This document shows positions 1-8,920 of a DNA stretch of 64,000 nt, one piece after another. The notes beneath the pieces were generated by a model, which did no database searches, had not been told where the DNA came from, and saw nothing but the letters and a program-made list of their open reading frames with translations. Origin of the DNA: Stutzerimonas stutzeri (GTDB lineage Bacteria; Pseudomonadota; Gammaproteobacteria; Pseudomonadales; Pseudomonadaceae); assembly GCF_002890915.1 (NCBI RefSeq), contig NZ_POUT01000003.1, forward strand, positions 248,001 to 312,000. The letters are read 5' to 3'. Positions within the stretch are counted from its first letter, which is position 1. Each line of letters begins with the position of its first letter. The position numbers were made by a program, and so were the translations under genes.

Positions 1-187
1 GCGCCTGTCGTTGCTCGGCAGTGTCCGCCAGGGCCTGGCCGACCCGCTGGGCAAGGGTGCAGCCGAAGTCCGGGTGCTCGAGTACCGTCTGCCGGAAGAG
101 ATCGGCCAGTGCCGGTTCGGTATCCAGGGCCCGTTCCGCCTGGGCACGCAAGTCGTTCCATGAAGAGCTGGCAGAGTGAAACTGCAT
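1..187 (-). CDS. cysE: Serine O-acetyltransferase, N-terminal part (cut by window edge)
   Basis: Only the first 62 codons are present; the gene continues beyond the left edge. The peptide begins MQFHSASSSWNDLRAQAER and continues with EPALADLFRQTVLEH, which lines up well with the helical N-terminal domain of CysE (WNNIKAEA..., EPMLASFYHATLLKH in E. coli, from memory). CysE acetylates serine with acetyl-CoA, the first step of cysteine synthesis, in the cytoplasm. The ATG at 185-187 is the only plausible start. The gene is divergent from the aminotransferase at 343. The hexapeptide-repeat catalytic domain lies outside the window, so the family call rests on the N-terminal domain alone. Confidence 0.7.
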   Translation of the reverse strand, partial: MQFHSASSSWNDLRAQAERALDTEPALADLFRQTVLEHPDFGCTLAQRVGQALADTAEQRQA

Positions 188-223
188 GGTGAATTCCTTG
201 TGGCTATCGATCTGTGCCTTGTC

Positions 224-237
224 GCTACAACTGTAGC
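224..237. promoter_or_regulatory. Small palindrome in divergent intergenic region
   Basis: GCTACA-AC-TGTAGC is a perfect 6-bp inverted repeat between the divergent genes at 187 and 343. Its position suits an operator, but no regulator can be named and a chance palindrome of this size is possible. Confidence 0.25.
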
Positions 238-342
238 AGGCCGAATCCTCACACCCCGGACGCGCTCGTATCCGGCCGCCGCGATCGGCTATCCTGTTTC
301 TCCCTGCCGCATCCCGTCGGGCAGGCCTGTCGGAAGGCTGTG

Positions 343-1491
343 ATGCTCATCAGTAAATTGCCCCATGTCGGCACGACCATCTTCACCACCATGTCCCAGC
401 TGGCTGCGGATAGCGGTGCGCTCAACCTGTCCCAGGGCTTTCCCGATTTCGACGGCCCCGATGCCCTGCGCGAGGCGCTGGCGCGACATGTCATGGCCGG
501 GCACAACCAGTACGCGCCGATGACCGGCCTGCCCGCGCTGCGCGAGCAGGTCGCGGCCAAGGTGGCCACGCTGTATGGCCGGCCGGTGGATGCGGCCAGC
601 GAGGTGACGATCACCCCCGGCGCCACCCAGGCGATCTTCTGCGCGATCCAGGCGCTGATCCGGCCGGGCGACGAGGTCATCGTCTTCGATCCCTGCTACG
701 ACAGCTACGAGCCGTCCGTGCAACTGGCTGGCGGCATCTGCATCCACCAGCAGCTGAGCCTGCCGGATTTTCGCATCGACTGGCAGCGCCTGGCCGATGT
801 GATCGGCCCGCGCACGCGGCTGATCGTCCTCAACACCCCGCACAACCCCAGTGGCGCGCTGATCGACGGCGACGACCTGGATCGCCTCGCCGCACTGATC
901 CGCGAGCGCGATATCTACCTGCTCAGCGACGAGGTCTACGAGCACCTGGTCTTCGACGGCCGCGAGCACGCCAGCGTGCTGCGCCACGACGAGCTGTACC
1001 GGCGCAGCTTCGTCGTCAGCTCGTTCGGCAAGACCTACCACGTCACCGGCTGGAAGACCGGCTACGTGGTGGCGCCGCCGGCACTCAGCGCCGAGCTGCG
1101 CAAGGTTCACCAGTACGTCAGCTTCACCGGCGTGACGCCGCTGCAATGGGCGCTGGCCGACTTCATGGCCGCGCATCCCGAGCACATCGCCGAGCTGCCG
1201 GCCTTCTACCAGGCCAAGCGCGATCTGTTCTGCGACCTGCTGGCCGGTTCACGCTTCGGTTTCAAGCGGGCCGCGGGGACCTACTTCCAGCTGGCCGACT
1301 ATTCGGCGATCCGGCCGGATCTGGACGATGTGGCGATGGCCGAATGGTTGACGCGCGAACATGGCGTGGCGAGCATTCCGATCTCGGTCTTCTATCAGCA
1401 GGCGCCGGCGGATCTGCGGCTGGTGCGTTTCTGTTTTGCCAAACGGGAGGAGACGCTGCGTCAGGCGGCGGAACGACTATGCGCGATCTGA
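343..1491 (+). CDS. PLP-dependent methionine/glutamine-type aminotransferase (YbdL-like)
   Basis: Class I/II fold-type I aminotransferase of 382 aa. It has the N-terminal LNLSQGFPDFDGP segment typical of the KAT/YbdL group, NTPHNPSG at about 164-171, the cofactor-binding DEVYEH at about 196-201, and the PLP lysine K230 in SFGKTYHVTGWKTGY. YbdL-type enzymes transaminate methionine or its keto acid. The ATG at 343 is preferred over upstream GTG codons because the YbdL family begins with such a motif (SKLPHVGTTIF) and the length then matches (about 386 aa). It overlaps the next gene, an omega-amidase homologue, by 13 bp. The substrate is inferred from family and context. Confidence 0.85.
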   Translation: MLISKLPHVGTTIFTTMSQLAADSGALNLSQGFPDFDGPDALREALARHVMAGHNQYAPMTGLPALREQVAAKVATLYGRPVDAASEVTITPGATQAIFCAIQALIRPGDEVIVFDPCYDSYEPSVQLAGGICIHQQLSLPDFRIDWQRLADVIGPRTRLIVLNTPHNPSGALIDGDDLDRLAALIRERDIYLLSDEVYEHLVFDGREHASVLRHDELYRRSFVVSSFGKTYHVTGWKTGYVVAPPALSAELRKVHQYVSFTGVTPLQWALADFMAAHPEHIAELPAFYQAKRDLFCDLLAGSRFGFKRAAGTYFQLADYSAIRPDLDDVAMAEWLTREHGVASIPISVFYQQAPADLRLVRFCFAKREETLRQAAERLCAI

Positions 1492-2273
1492 ACGATTTGC
1501 CGGATCTCGAACTGGCCCTGATACAGACCAGCCTGGTCTGGCAGGATGCGGCGGCCAACCGCGAGCGCTTCACCGTGCTGCTGGAACAGGCGCGCGGCGC
1601 CGATCTGATCATTCTTCCGGAAATGTTCACCACCGGCTTCTCCATGGACTCCGCCGCCCTGGCCGAGCCCGAGGAAGGGCCGAGCTATGTCTGGCTGCGC
1701 GAGCAGGCCGTCCGGCTGGATGCGGTGGTGACCGGCAGCGTGATCATCGAGGCCGCCGACGGCAGCCACCGCAACCGCCTGCTCTGGGCGCGGCCGGATG
1801 GCGAGGTGCTGCACTACGACAAGCGCCATCTGTTCCGCATGGCCGGCGAGCACAAGCACTACACGCCGGGGCTGCAACAGGCCCTGTTCGAGGTGAATGG
1901 CTGGCGCGTGCGGCCGCTGATTTGCTACGACCTGCGTTTCCCGGTCTGGAGCCGCGACCCCCACGGCACCGATCTGCTGCTCTATACCGCCAATTGGCCG
2001 GCCGCCCGGCGCGATGCCTGGAACCGCTTGCTGCCGGCCCGGGCCATCGAGAACCTGTGCTTCGTCGCGGCGGTCAATCGCGTCGGCGAGGACGGCAAGG
2101 GCTATCCCTACAGCGGCGACAGCCAGGTGCTGGATTTCAAAGGCGATACGTTGCTGGCAGCCGGCGAGGCCGACGGGGTGTTCCGGTGCTCGCTGAGGGC
2201 CAGGGACCTGGCCGCTTTCCGCGAGCGCTTCCCGGCCTATCACGATGGCGACGAATTCGAGCTGAAGGCCTGA
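1479..2273 (+). CDS. Omega-amidase / carbon-nitrogen hydrolase (YafV-like)
   Basis: Nitrilase-superfamily hydrolase of 264 aa with the Glu-Lys-Cys triad visible: E48 in ILPEMFTTGF, K115 in HYDKRHLF, and C149 in LICYDLRFP. YafV/omega-amidase enzymes hydrolyse alpha-ketoglutaramate or alpha-ketosuccinamate, the product left when glutamine or asparagine donates its amino group. The start codon lies inside the end of the aminotransferase gene, so the two are probably translationally coupled and act in succession: transamination, then deamidation that pulls the reaction forward. The protein looks cytoplasmic, without a signal peptide. Confidence 0.87.
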   Translation: MRDLNDLPDLELALIQTSLVWQDAAANRERFTVLLEQARGADLIILPEMFTTGFSMDSAALAEPEEGPSYVWLREQAVRLDAVVTGSVIIEAADGSHRNRLLWARPDGEVLHYDKRHLFRMAGEHKHYTPGLQQALFEVNGWRVRPLICYDLRFPVWSRDPHGTDLLLYTANWPAARRDAWNRLLPARAIENLCFVAAVNRVGEDGKGYPYSGDSQVLDFKGDTLLAAGEADGVFRCSLRARDLAAFRERFPAYHDGDEFELKA

Positions 2274-2318
2274 CGCTGGTCCGGTAGCTTGCGCATTGGC
2301 TTTGGCTTTGGCTTTGGC

Positions 2319-2410
2319 GGCAGGCCTGCGGCCTGCATCGCCGCGAGGGCGTGCCCACAGGCTCGCTGGATGCTTGCTGCTTTTGTGGGAGGCCCGACCC
2401 CGGGGCGATG
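2319..2410 (+). repeat. REP/BIME-type unit, copy A
   Basis: About 92 bp running from GGCAGGCCTGCGGCCTGCAT to CCCCGGGGCGATG. The left part (GCATCGCCGCGAGGG...CCAC) and right part (GTGGGAGGCCCGACC) are imperfect inverted copies of one REP-like palindrome. A close copy follows immediately (2423-2515), with others at 14142 and, inverted, at 54818. A GGCTTT triple repeat lies just to its left. Confidence 0.7.
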
Positions 2411-2422
2411 CTTTTGGTTTTG

Positions 2423-2515
2423 GGCAGGCTTGTGGCCTGCATCGCCGCGAGGGCGCGCCTCCCACAGGGTTCGGTGTGGGCTGGCTGCTTTTGTGGGAGC
2501 CGACCCGGGGCGATG
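2423..2515 (+). repeat. REP/BIME-type unit, copy B
   Basis: Tandem copy of the preceding unit, separated by 12 bp (TTGTGGCCTGCATCGCCGCG, later GGGAGCCGACCCGGGGCGAT). It fills the space before the flavin-reductase-like gene, whose own short leader begins right after it. Confidence 0.7.
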
Positions 2516-2560
2516 GATGGGCTATGGTCTGATCATGCTGTTCGATTCGGGAGTGGTTCG

Positions 2561-3094
2561 ATGAAAACCCCGCTTTCCCTGTCCGATGTCTATGCCATTC
2601 TCGAGCCCGGCCCCGTGCTGCTGCTCGGTACCGCGCAGGATGGCCGCGCCAACCTGATGGCCATGTCCTGGCACTGCATGCTGGAGTTCGAGCCGCCCCT
2701 GGTCGGCTGTGTGGTCAGCGCGGCGAACTACTCCTTCGCTGCGCTGCAGGCGACCGGCGAATGCGTGCTCAACGTCCCCACCGATGACCTGGCCCGGCAA
2801 CTGGTGGGGTGCGGCAACAGCCACGGCGACGAAACCGACAAGTTCGCCCGCTTCCGCCTCACCGCGGTGCCGTCCGCCCGGGTGGCGGTACCGCGGGTGG
2901 AGGAGTGCTACGCGAATCTGGAATGCCGCGTGGCCGACCGGCAATTGGTCGGCAGCTACAACTTCTTCATTCTCGAGGTGCTGCAGGCCTGGCACGATCC
3001 CGCAGTCACGGCACCGCGCACGCTGCACCATCGCGGTTATGGCCGGTTCATGCTGGCGGGAGAGGAGATCCAGCTGGACTCGGCGATGCGCTGA
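2561..3094 (+). CDS. Flavin reductase family protein (FMN-binding split barrel)
   Basis: 177 aa protein with the split-barrel pattern of the flavin-reductase-like family: GPVLLLGTAQDGRANLMAMSW near the N-terminus, PPLVGCVVS, and a C-terminal LHHRGYGRFMLAG. Members bind FMN and either reduce free flavin or have unknown substrates. No signal peptide. The ATG at 2561 is preceded by GGGAG about 10 bp upstream and gives a normal family length. It is a lone gene between the repeats and a convergent gene pair, so context does not identify a partner. Confidence 0.75.
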   Translation: MKTPLSLSDVYAILEPGPVLLLGTAQDGRANLMAMSWHCMLEFEPPLVGCVVSAANYSFAALQATGECVLNVPTDDLARQLVGCGNSHGDETDKFARFRLTAVPSARVAVPRVEECYANLECRVADRQLVGSYNFFILEVLQAWHDPAVTAPRTLHHRGYGRFMLAGEEIQLDSAMR

Positions 3095-3463
3095 TCAGCG
3101 CGATACCCGGCGCCTGTGCCACAGCCAGCCATAGACCAGCAGGTTGATCGCGACGACCACCGCCGCCAGCACGTACTGCAGCGGTAGCGTCAGCCAGTGC
3201 GGGTAGATGATCGGCAACAGGTAGTGCTCGATGAAACCGCCACTGTAGCCGACCTCCCCGGCGCGGATGCGCAGGGCCTGTTCCCAGCCGGTGAGCGGGC
3301 AGCCGCGGTCGGCCAGCTGCACGTAGATCGCCCAGCCCACCGCCGGCAGATGCAGCGACAGCAGCCAGCGCCGGCATGCCACCAGCAGACCGCCGAACAG
3401 GGCGAACAGCACGAACCCCAGGTGCAGCACCAGCAGGGCATCGGCGCCGAGCCGGTAGAGCAT
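3095..3463 (-). CDS. DUF2784 family membrane protein
   Basis: 122 aa protein with three or four hydrophobic segments: an N-terminal ADALLVLHLGFVLFALFGGL, a central LHLPAVGWAIYVQLA, and a C-terminal QYVLAAVVVAINLLVYGWLW. The CPLTGWE motif followed by GGFIEHYLLPIIYP is characteristic of DUF2784. Function is unknown. Its ATG overlaps the stop of the upstream gene by one base (TAATG), suggesting coupled translation with the YjdF-like protein. Confidence 0.75.
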   Translation of the reverse strand: MLYRLGADALLVLHLGFVLFALFGGLLVACRRWLLSLHLPAVGWAIYVQLADRGCPLTGWEQALRIRAGEVGYSGGFIEHYLLPIIYPHWLTLPLQYVLAAVVVAINLLVYGWLWHRRRVSR

Positions 3464-4092
3464 TAGCGCGCGTCCACGGCATGCCGCTCGAGCGCGGCAA
3501 TCTGCCGGTCCTGCAGGCGGTCGAGGCCGAGCAGCACCAGGCTGGCGCCGAGCAGTGCGAGCAGCATGTCCGACTGCGTATCCCAGGGGTCGCCCTGGGT
3601 GCCGAGGAAATCGATGGCGCCGCCGCCGGCAATCAGCGCCACCCACCATTCGATCAGTTCGTAGAAGGCGCTGAACGCCAGCGCCACGCAGATCGCCAGG
3701 AAGTTGAGCATCGCTCCGCGGGCGAGGTAGCGCCGGCGCAGCAGGATTTCCCGGGCGACCAGCATCGGCACCAGGCCCTGCATGAAGTGGCCGAGCTTGT
3801 CGTAGGGATTGCGCTGCAGGTCGAACAGCTCCTGCACCCAGAAACCCAGCGGCACGCGTGCATAGGTGTAGGCGCCACCGAGAATCAGCACCAGTGCGTG
3901 CACGGTGATCAGGACATAGAGCAGGCGAGTCAGGGGGAAACGCCGGTAGGTCAGCAGCAGGACCGGCGCGGCGATCAGCACCGGTGCGACTTCGAGCAGC
4001 CAGGTCGCGCGGTCGTAGGGGGCGATGCCGGAAACGATCAGGGCTAGCAGCACCGCCAGCCCGAGGGTTGCGTAAAAGGTCGTCTGCGGCAT
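3463..4092 (-). CDS. DUF2238 / YjdF-like inner membrane protein
   Basis: 209 aa polytopic membrane protein. Family hallmarks include YDKLGHFMQGLVPMLVAREI, SAFYELIEWW, and GTQGDPWDTQSDMLLALLG near the C-terminus. Around six transmembrane segments are visible. No biochemical function is known for YjdF relatives. A TTG at 4107 could add five residues, but the ATG at 4092 has a GGGCAGGG stretch upstream. First gene of a two-gene unit with the DUF2784 protein. Confidence 0.8.
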   Translation of the reverse strand: MPQTTFYATLGLAVLLALIVSGIAPYDRATWLLEVAPVLIAAPVLLLTYRRFPLTRLLYVLITVHALVLILGGAYTYARVPLGFWVQELFDLQRNPYDKLGHFMQGLVPMLVAREILLRRRYLARGAMLNFLAICVALAFSAFYELIEWWVALIAGGGAIDFLGTQGDPWDTQSDMLLALLGASLVLLGLDRLQDRQIAALERHAVDAR

Positions 4093-4176
4093 ACCGGCCC
4101 TGCCCAATTCATGCGGGCCTACAGCATGCCCCCCGGCATGGGTGGCGGCAAGCGGCCGGCGCGTCGCCGGCGGTCT

Positions 4177-4890
4177 TCAGCGGCTGGCCACGGCCTTGCG
4201 CCGGCCGCAACTGCGCGGGTCGACCTCGCCGACGTGAGGGTTGGCGTTGCCCTGCACGCAGGCGATGCTGCGGTTGCGCCAGCGTTCCCACTCGCTGACC
4301 GGATACTGGCGGTTCCAGACGTCGTACAGCCGCTGGTCCTGGCGTGACAGGCGCAATTTGTAGCGCTCGCTCATGTACAGATATGTCCGGGCGATGGCGC
4401 CACGGCTGTATTCGGGCGGCATCGCCGTACGCTGCTTGAAATTCACCACGAAGGGGCAGGCGCCATACTGGCCGGGCTTCTCGGCGAGCATGCCGAAACC
4501 GAAATTGCTGCGGTCGCCGTTCACCTCGCCGACCACCGGCACCAGGTTGTGCAGGTCGGCCTCGGCACGGCTGAACAGCGGATCGTTGGCGGTGCAGTTC
4601 TTGCGTCCGCCCTGTTGCCAGCACTGGCGCTGGTGGCCGATCACCCAGGCGGGGACGATGTGTTCCCATTCGACCCGTTCGGCACGCTGGGGCTGCTTGC
4701 GCGGGACATAGCCGCAACTGGCGAGATCGATACGGTTGCCCTGGAAGCGGCAACCGCAGTAGAAGTCCACGGGGCGCTCGGCATAGATCTTCCAGGCCAG
4801 CTTCTTCGCTTCGCGGAAGGTGCGCGGCGCCTCGGAGTGAGCATTGGAGGAAAACAGCAGGGCAAGCAGGAACACGCTGAAGCGACGCAT
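4177..4890 (-). CDS. Secreted/periplasmic endonuclease I family nuclease
   Basis: 237 aa protein with a clear signal peptide (MRRFSVFLLALLFSSNAHS, cleavage near residue 19). It contains the EndA/NucM nuclease signature: VEWEHIVPAW with the likely general base H77, then RAEADLHNLVPVVGEVNGDRS, a metal-binding region. Several cysteines (YCGCRF, CWQQGGRKNC, ACPF) probably form disulfides, as expected for an exported enzyme. The family degrades double-stranded DNA non-specifically. It stands alone, with an AT-rich leader upstream. Confidence 0.85.
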   Translation of the reverse strand: MRRFSVFLLALLFSSNAHSEAPRTFREAKKLAWKIYAERPVDFYCGCRFQGNRIDLASCGYVPRKQPQRAERVEWEHIVPAWVIGHQRQCWQQGGRKNCTANDPLFSRAEADLHNLVPVVGEVNGDRSNFGFGMLAEKPGQYGACPFVVNFKQRTAMPPEYSRGAIARTYLYMSERYKLRLSRQDQRLYDVWNRQYPVSEWERWRNRSIACVQGNANPHVGEVDPRSCGRRKAVASR

Positions 4891-5065
4891 GGGTATCTCG
4901 ACGACTGACTGAGAGACGCATCCGTGCGGGGCCGCGCATGTTACCTGCCGAACAACTAAAAATCATGAAAAACAATGAGTTAGTTGGTTGCTCAAGTGAA
5001 GTGGGGGGATGGGCGGCGAGGCGAAAGGGGGCTAAGAGGAGATGTCCGGCGCCTGATCGCCCCAT

Positions 5066-5118
5066 ATGGGAGCCAGCTTGCTGGCGATGGCCATTCAACG
5101 GCACCGCCAGCAAGGCTG
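5066..5118. repeat. REP-like palindrome
   Basis: GGGAGCCAGCTTGCTGGCGA followed after a short loop by CGCCAGCAAGGCTG: inverted halves of a Pseudomonas-type REP sequence between the nuclease and the alcohol dehydrogenase genes. Related sequences occur at 6295 and 39103. Confidence 0.6.
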
Positions 5119-5131
5119 CACACTCCGCTGC

Positions 5132-6187
5132 TCAGGCGGCCTTCAGCGTCGCCATGTCGATGACGAATCGGTACTTCACGTCGCTTCTGAGCATCCGCTC
5201 GTAGGCGTCGTTGATGTCCTGCATGCGGATCATCTCGATGTCCGCGACGATGCCGTGCTCGGCGCAGAAATCGAGCATCTCCTGGGTCTCCGCGATGCCG
5301 CCGATCAGCGACCCGGCGATCCGCCGGCGCTTGAAGATCAGCCCGAACACGTTCGGCGACGGGTGCGGCGAGGCCGGGGCACCCACCAGGGTCATGGTGG
5401 CGTCGCGCTTGAGCAGGTTGAGGAAGGCGTCGAGGTTGTGCGGCGCGGCAACCGTATTGAGGATGAAGTCGAAGCTGTTGGCGTGCGCGGCCATCTCGTC
5501 CTGGTTCTTCGATACCACCACTTCCGAGGCGCCGAGGCGCAGGGCGTCTTCCTTCTTGTCCGGCGAGGTGGTGAACAGCACGACCTTGGCGCCCATGGCA
5601 TTGGCGATCTTCACCGCCATGTGGCCGAGGCCGCCGAGGCCGACCACGCCGACTTTCTGCCCCGGGCCGACCTTCCACTGGCGCAGCGGCGAGTAGGTGG
5701 TGATGCCGGCGCAGAGCAGCGGCGCGACGGCGGCCAGGTTGTCGGTATGGCTGACGCGCAGCACGAACTTCTCGTCCACCACGATAATGTCGGAGTAGCC
5801 GCCCAGGGTGTTCTCGCCGCCGCCGAACGCCGGGCCGTTGTAGGTGCCGACGAAACCGTTCTCGCAGTATTGCTCGAGGCCTTCGCCGCAGGACGGGCAG
5901 TTGCGACAACTGTCGACCAGACAGCCGACGCCGGCGATGTCGCCGACCTTGAAACGCGATACGGCCGAACCGACCGCGGTGACCCTGCCAACGATTTCGT
6001 GGCCGGGAACCGAGGGGTAGAGCGTGTTGTTCCATTCGTTGCGGGCGGTGTGCAGGTCCGAGTGACAGACACCGCAGTAGAGAATGTCGATCTGCACGTC
6101 GTTCGCTCCGACGGCACGGCGCGAGAACGAATAGGGGGCGAGCGGCGTGCTCGGGTCGAGGGCGGCGTAACCGATGGCCTTGCTCAT
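5132..6187 (-). CDS. Zinc-dependent NAD(P) alcohol dehydrogenase (CAD/YahK type)
   Basis: 351 aa medium-chain dehydrogenase. Catalytic zinc ligands are C41 in CGVCHSDLH and H63/E64 in GHE. The structural zinc cluster is in CRNCPSCGEGLEQYC. The nucleotide-binding loop is GLGGLGHMAVK, and GGYSDIIVVDE is typical of the cinnamyl-alcohol/YahK group that reduces aldehydes, usually with NADPH. The start at 6187 has an AAAGGAG ribosome site six bases upstream. It is a single-gene unit flanked by REP-like sequences. The physiological substrate is not evident. Confidence 0.85.
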   Translation of the reverse strand: MSKAIGYAALDPSTPLAPYSFSRRAVGANDVQIDILYCGVCHSDLHTARNEWNNTLYPSVPGHEIVGRVTAVGSAVSRFKVGDIAGVGCLVDSCRNCPSCGEGLEQYCENGFVGTYNGPAFGGGENTLGGYSDIIVVDEKFVLRVSHTDNLAAVAPLLCAGITTYSPLRQWKVGPGQKVGVVGLGGLGHMAVKIANAMGAKVVLFTTSPDKKEDALRLGASEVVVSKNQDEMAAHANSFDFILNTVAAPHNLDAFLNLLKRDATMTLVGAPASPHPSPNVFGLIFKRRRIAGSLIGGIAETQEMLDFCAEHGIVADIEMIRMQDINDAYERMLRSDVKYRFVIDMATLKAA

Positions 6188-6519
6188 GGCGGCTCCTTTG
6201 GATTGAAGGGGTGAGTCAATCCTAGTACCGATCCCGGCTGGAGCGATTGCACGATCCTGCCGATGCCTGACGCGTTCCTGCTGGAAGAACCATCGCAGGA
6301 GCCCGCTTGCGGGCGAACCGCGGCGGCGATCGCCGGCAAGGACTCGGCGTCCCCCCGGCTCCAAATCAACGCGCGGGCTGGAGGCCGATGCTCGTGCAAC
6401 AAGCGATGGTTCGTGGGCTTTAGCCTAGGGTAGGCTTTTGCTAGGCTGAAGTGGAGCGCCGCCCGGCCCACCCCTTCGCAGGAAAAGCGGCGAGCCCGCT
6501 GGAGGCTCGCCGGTGGAGG
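6188..6519. other. Intergenic region without gene; REP-like repeat
   Basis: This 332-bp gap between the alcohol dehydrogenase and leuA has no convincing reading frame. It holds a REP-like palindrome at 6295-6362 (AGGAGCCCGCTTGCGGGCGA and an inverted, diverged half) and, at its right end, the leuA terminator. Confidence 0.6.
6483..6512 (-). terminator. Rho-independent terminator of leuA
   Basis: On the minus strand, CGGCGAGCC, a 7-nt loop, and GGCTCGCCG form a perfect 9-bp stem followed by C and four T. It lies 8 bp past the leuA stop codon. Confidence 0.75.
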
Positions 6520-8190
6520 TCAGGCGGCCTTCGCTTCGGCCTCGCGCACCGCGCGGTTCAGCGCGCTGAACAGGGCGCGGATGCTCGCCGTGGTGATGTT
6601 CTCGTCGATGCCGATGCCATGCAGCGGCCGCTCGCCGTCCAGGCGCACCTCGATGTAGGCCGCGGCCTTGGCGTTGCTGCCGGCGCCGATGGCGTGCTCG
6701 TGGTAGTCCATGATCTCCAGCTTGACCGGCAAGGCGGCGACCAGCGCCTCCAGCGGGCCCTTGCCGATGCCGCGCCAGTGGGCGGTCTCACCGTCGCTCG
6801 CGACCTCCACGTCCACTGCACTGGTGCCGTTCTCTTCCTGCAGGCGATGGCCCTTGAGCGTGTACGGCGCGGTGGCCTGCAGGTATTCGGCTTCGAGCAG
6901 CGCATGAATCTGCTTGGCGCTCATTTCCAGGCCGAGGCGGTCGGTCTCCTTCTGCACCACCTGGCTGAACTCGATCTGCATGCGGCGTGGCAGGCTGATG
7001 CCGTATTCCTGTTCGAGCAGGTAGGTGATGCCGCCCTTGCCGGACTGGCTGTTGACGCGGATCACCGCCTCGTAGCTGCGGCCGATATCGGCCGGGTCGA
7101 TCGGCAGGTAGGGGACTTCCCAGAGGCCGTTCGGGTCCTGCTGGGCGAAGCCCTTGCGGATCGCATCCTGGTGCGAGCCGGAGAAGGCGGTGTGCACCAA
7201 GTCGCCGACGTAGGGGTGGCGCGGGTGCACCGGCAACTGGTTGCATTCCTCGACCACCTTGCGCACCGCGTCGATGTCGGAGAAGTCCAGCTGCGGGTCG
7301 ACGCCCTGGGTGTACATATTCAGCGCCACGGTGACCAGGTCGACGTTGCCGGTGCGCTCGCCGTTGCCGAACAGGCAGCCCTCGACGCGATCGGCGCCGG
7401 CCATCAGGCCCAGCTCGGTGGCCGCCACGCCGGTGCCGCGGTCGTTGTGGGTGTGCAGGCTGATCAGCACGCTGTCGCGCCGGGCGATGCGGCGGCCGAA
7501 GTATTCGATCTGATCGGCATAGATGTTCGGCGTGGCCGCCTCGATGGTGGCCGGCAGGTTGAGGATCAGCTTTTGCGCGGGCGTCGGCTGGAACACCTCG
7601 ATCACCGCGTTGCACACCTCGACGGCGAAATCGGTCTCGGTGGAGCTGAACACCTCGGGCGAGTACTCGAAGCGCCAGTCGGTTTCCGGCGCGGCAGCGG
7701 CCAGACGCTTGATGATCTGCGCGGCACTGACCGCGATGTTCACCACGCCGGCCTTGTCCTGGTTGAAGACGATGCGGCGGAAGCTCGGCGCGGTGGCATT
7801 GTAGTAGTGGACGATGGCCCGCTTGGCGCCCTTGAGCGACTCGAAGGTACGGGTGATCAGGTCCTCGCGGGCCTGGGTCAGCACCTGGATGGTGACGTCG
7901 TCGGGAATATGGCCACCGTCGATCAGCTCGCGGACGAAGTCGAAGTCGGTCTGCGAGGCGGAGGGGAAGCCCACCTCGATTTCCTTCACGCCCACCTGCA
8001 CCAGGGTCTTGAAGAAGCGCATCTTCTTCGCTGCATCCATCGGCTCGATCAGCGACTGGTTGCCATCGCGCAGGTCGGAACTGAGCCAGATCGGCGCCTG
8101 GGTGATGGCCTTCGATGGCCAGGTGCGATCGGGGATATCGATGGCCGGAAAGGCGCGATATTTTTTCGATGGATTCTTGAGCATGGTCAT
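6520..8190 (-). CDS. leuA: 2-isopropylmalate synthase
   Basis: 556 aa enzyme condensing acetyl-CoA with 2-ketoisovalerate, the first committed step of leucine synthesis. The catalytic TIM-barrel domain shows [13 protein letters not shown] near residue 40, the metal-binding [11 protein letters not shown], and [12 protein letters not shown]. The C-terminal domain (from about 420) carries the regulatory fold that binds leucine in homologues. The length fits the long LeuA class used by pseudomonads. The start at 8190 ([12 protein letters not shown]) has GGGA upstream; the ATG at 8184 is an alternative. Confidence 0.95.
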   Translation of the reverse strand: MTMLKNPSKKYRAFPAIDIPDRTWPSKAITQAPIWLSSDLRDGNQSLIEPMDAAKKMRFFKTLVQVGVKEIEVGFPSASQTDFDFVRELIDGGHIPDDVTIQVLTQAREDLITRTFESLKGAKRAIVHYYNATAPSFRRIVFNQDKAGVVNIAVSAAQIIKRLAAAAPETDWRFEYSPEVFSSTETDFAVEVCNAVIEVFQPTPAQKLILNLPATIEAATPNIYADQIEYFGRRIARRDSVLISLHTHNDRGTGVAATELGLMAGADRVEGCLFGNGERTGNVDLVTVALNMYTQGVDPQLDFSDIDAVRKVVEECNQLPVHPRHPYVGDLVHTAFSGSHQDAIRKGFAQQDPNGLWEVPYLPIDPADIGRSYEAVIRVNSQSGKGGITYLLEQEYGISLPRRMQIEFSQVVQKETDRLGLEMSAKQIHALLEAEYLQATAPYTLKGHRLQEENGTSAVDVEVASDGETAHWRGIGKGPLEALVAALPVKLEIMDYHEHAIGAGSNAKAAAYIEVRLDGERPLHGIGIDENITTASIRALFSALNRAVREAEAKAA

Positions 8191-8213
8191 GGTGGTTTCC
8201 CGAGCGTTCTTCG

Positions 8214-8236
8214 GGCGAGCCGCTTTTCTGCTCGCC
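8214..8236 (-). promoter_or_regulatory. Hairpin in the leuA leader
   Basis: GGCGAGC, a 9-nt loop, and GCTCGCC make a 7-bp stem 24 bp upstream of the leuA start on the transcribed leader. There is no T tract, and I found no leucine-rich leader peptide, so classical attenuation is not supported. The AT-rich stretch at 8240-8340 is the likely promoter area. Confidence 0.3.
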
Positions 8237-8484
8237 TGATTCAATGAGTTATGGTGCGAAGTTAGTGCTTTATGGTTGTCTCGTGCAAGAGTTGAAAGAA
8301 AAATGGTGAAAAACTCCAATATAGAAGAATAAGAAGAATTTCGTGCTGCGATGCGCGCGAAAACATGTGCTTGTTTGCTCGCGAGGATTGCGGCCTCATG
8401 TCGCAGCGTGGTGCCTGAAGCAGGCATGCGATCATCCCGGCACCCCCGCAGGGTACAAGTCACGCTTTACTGAAGGACCGATCG

Positions 8485-8865
8485 GTGTCACGCAAACGGC
8501 TAACGACAATGAGCATCTGGCTTGGCCTGTTCGCCATGCTGATGATCCATGTCGGGCCGTTGTATTCGGCCGTTCAGGCCGCCCAGGCGAACGAGCACCA
8601 TCATCAGCATGCCGGGCACGAGCCTGCGCCGTCCGCCCATGGTCATCATCGGCAGGCGGTGGGGGAGCCCGCATGGCTGTCGGCGCTCGAGCTCTGCGGC
8701 TACTGCGAACTGCTGACGGTCAACCCGCCGCTCACGCTTTCCGTCGCGCTGGTCCTGCCCCGTCATGAACCCGGCTACTTCCAGCCGCTCCCCGAGCAAC
8801 CGCTGCCGCCGGCCTTGCGCCGCAGCAGCGGCCACCCGCGCGCTCCACCGTATTTCCACTGCTGA
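8485..8865 (+). CDS. DUF2946 family protein, copper-receptor associated
   Basis: 126 aa with an N-terminal hydrophobic signal or anchor (MSIWLGLFAMLMIHVGPLYSAVQA), a histidine-rich stretch (EHHHQHAGHE, HGHHRQ) and a CGYC motif near residue 70, all plausible metal ligands. DUF2946 proteins commonly precede TonB-dependent copper receptors, as here (oprC starts 55 bp downstream). The GTG at 8485 has GAAGGA upstream; an ATG at 8509 is possible. A role in periplasmic copper handling is inference. Confidence 0.7.
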   Translation: MSRKRLTTMSIWLGLFAMLMIHVGPLYSAVQAAQANEHHHQHAGHEPAPSAHGHHRQAVGEPAWLSALELCGYCELLTVNPPLTLSVALVLPRHEPGYFQPLPEQPLPPALRRSSGHPRAPPYFHC

Positions 8866-8920
8866 TTGCCCATGAGCCGCTTCGCCGCGGCTGTACACAC
8901 CTGCAGAAGTGGAAATACCT

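Noticed and set aside
8191-8484. leuA leader peptide
   Set aside because: No short leucine-rich frame with a ribosome site and terminator was found on the minus strand.
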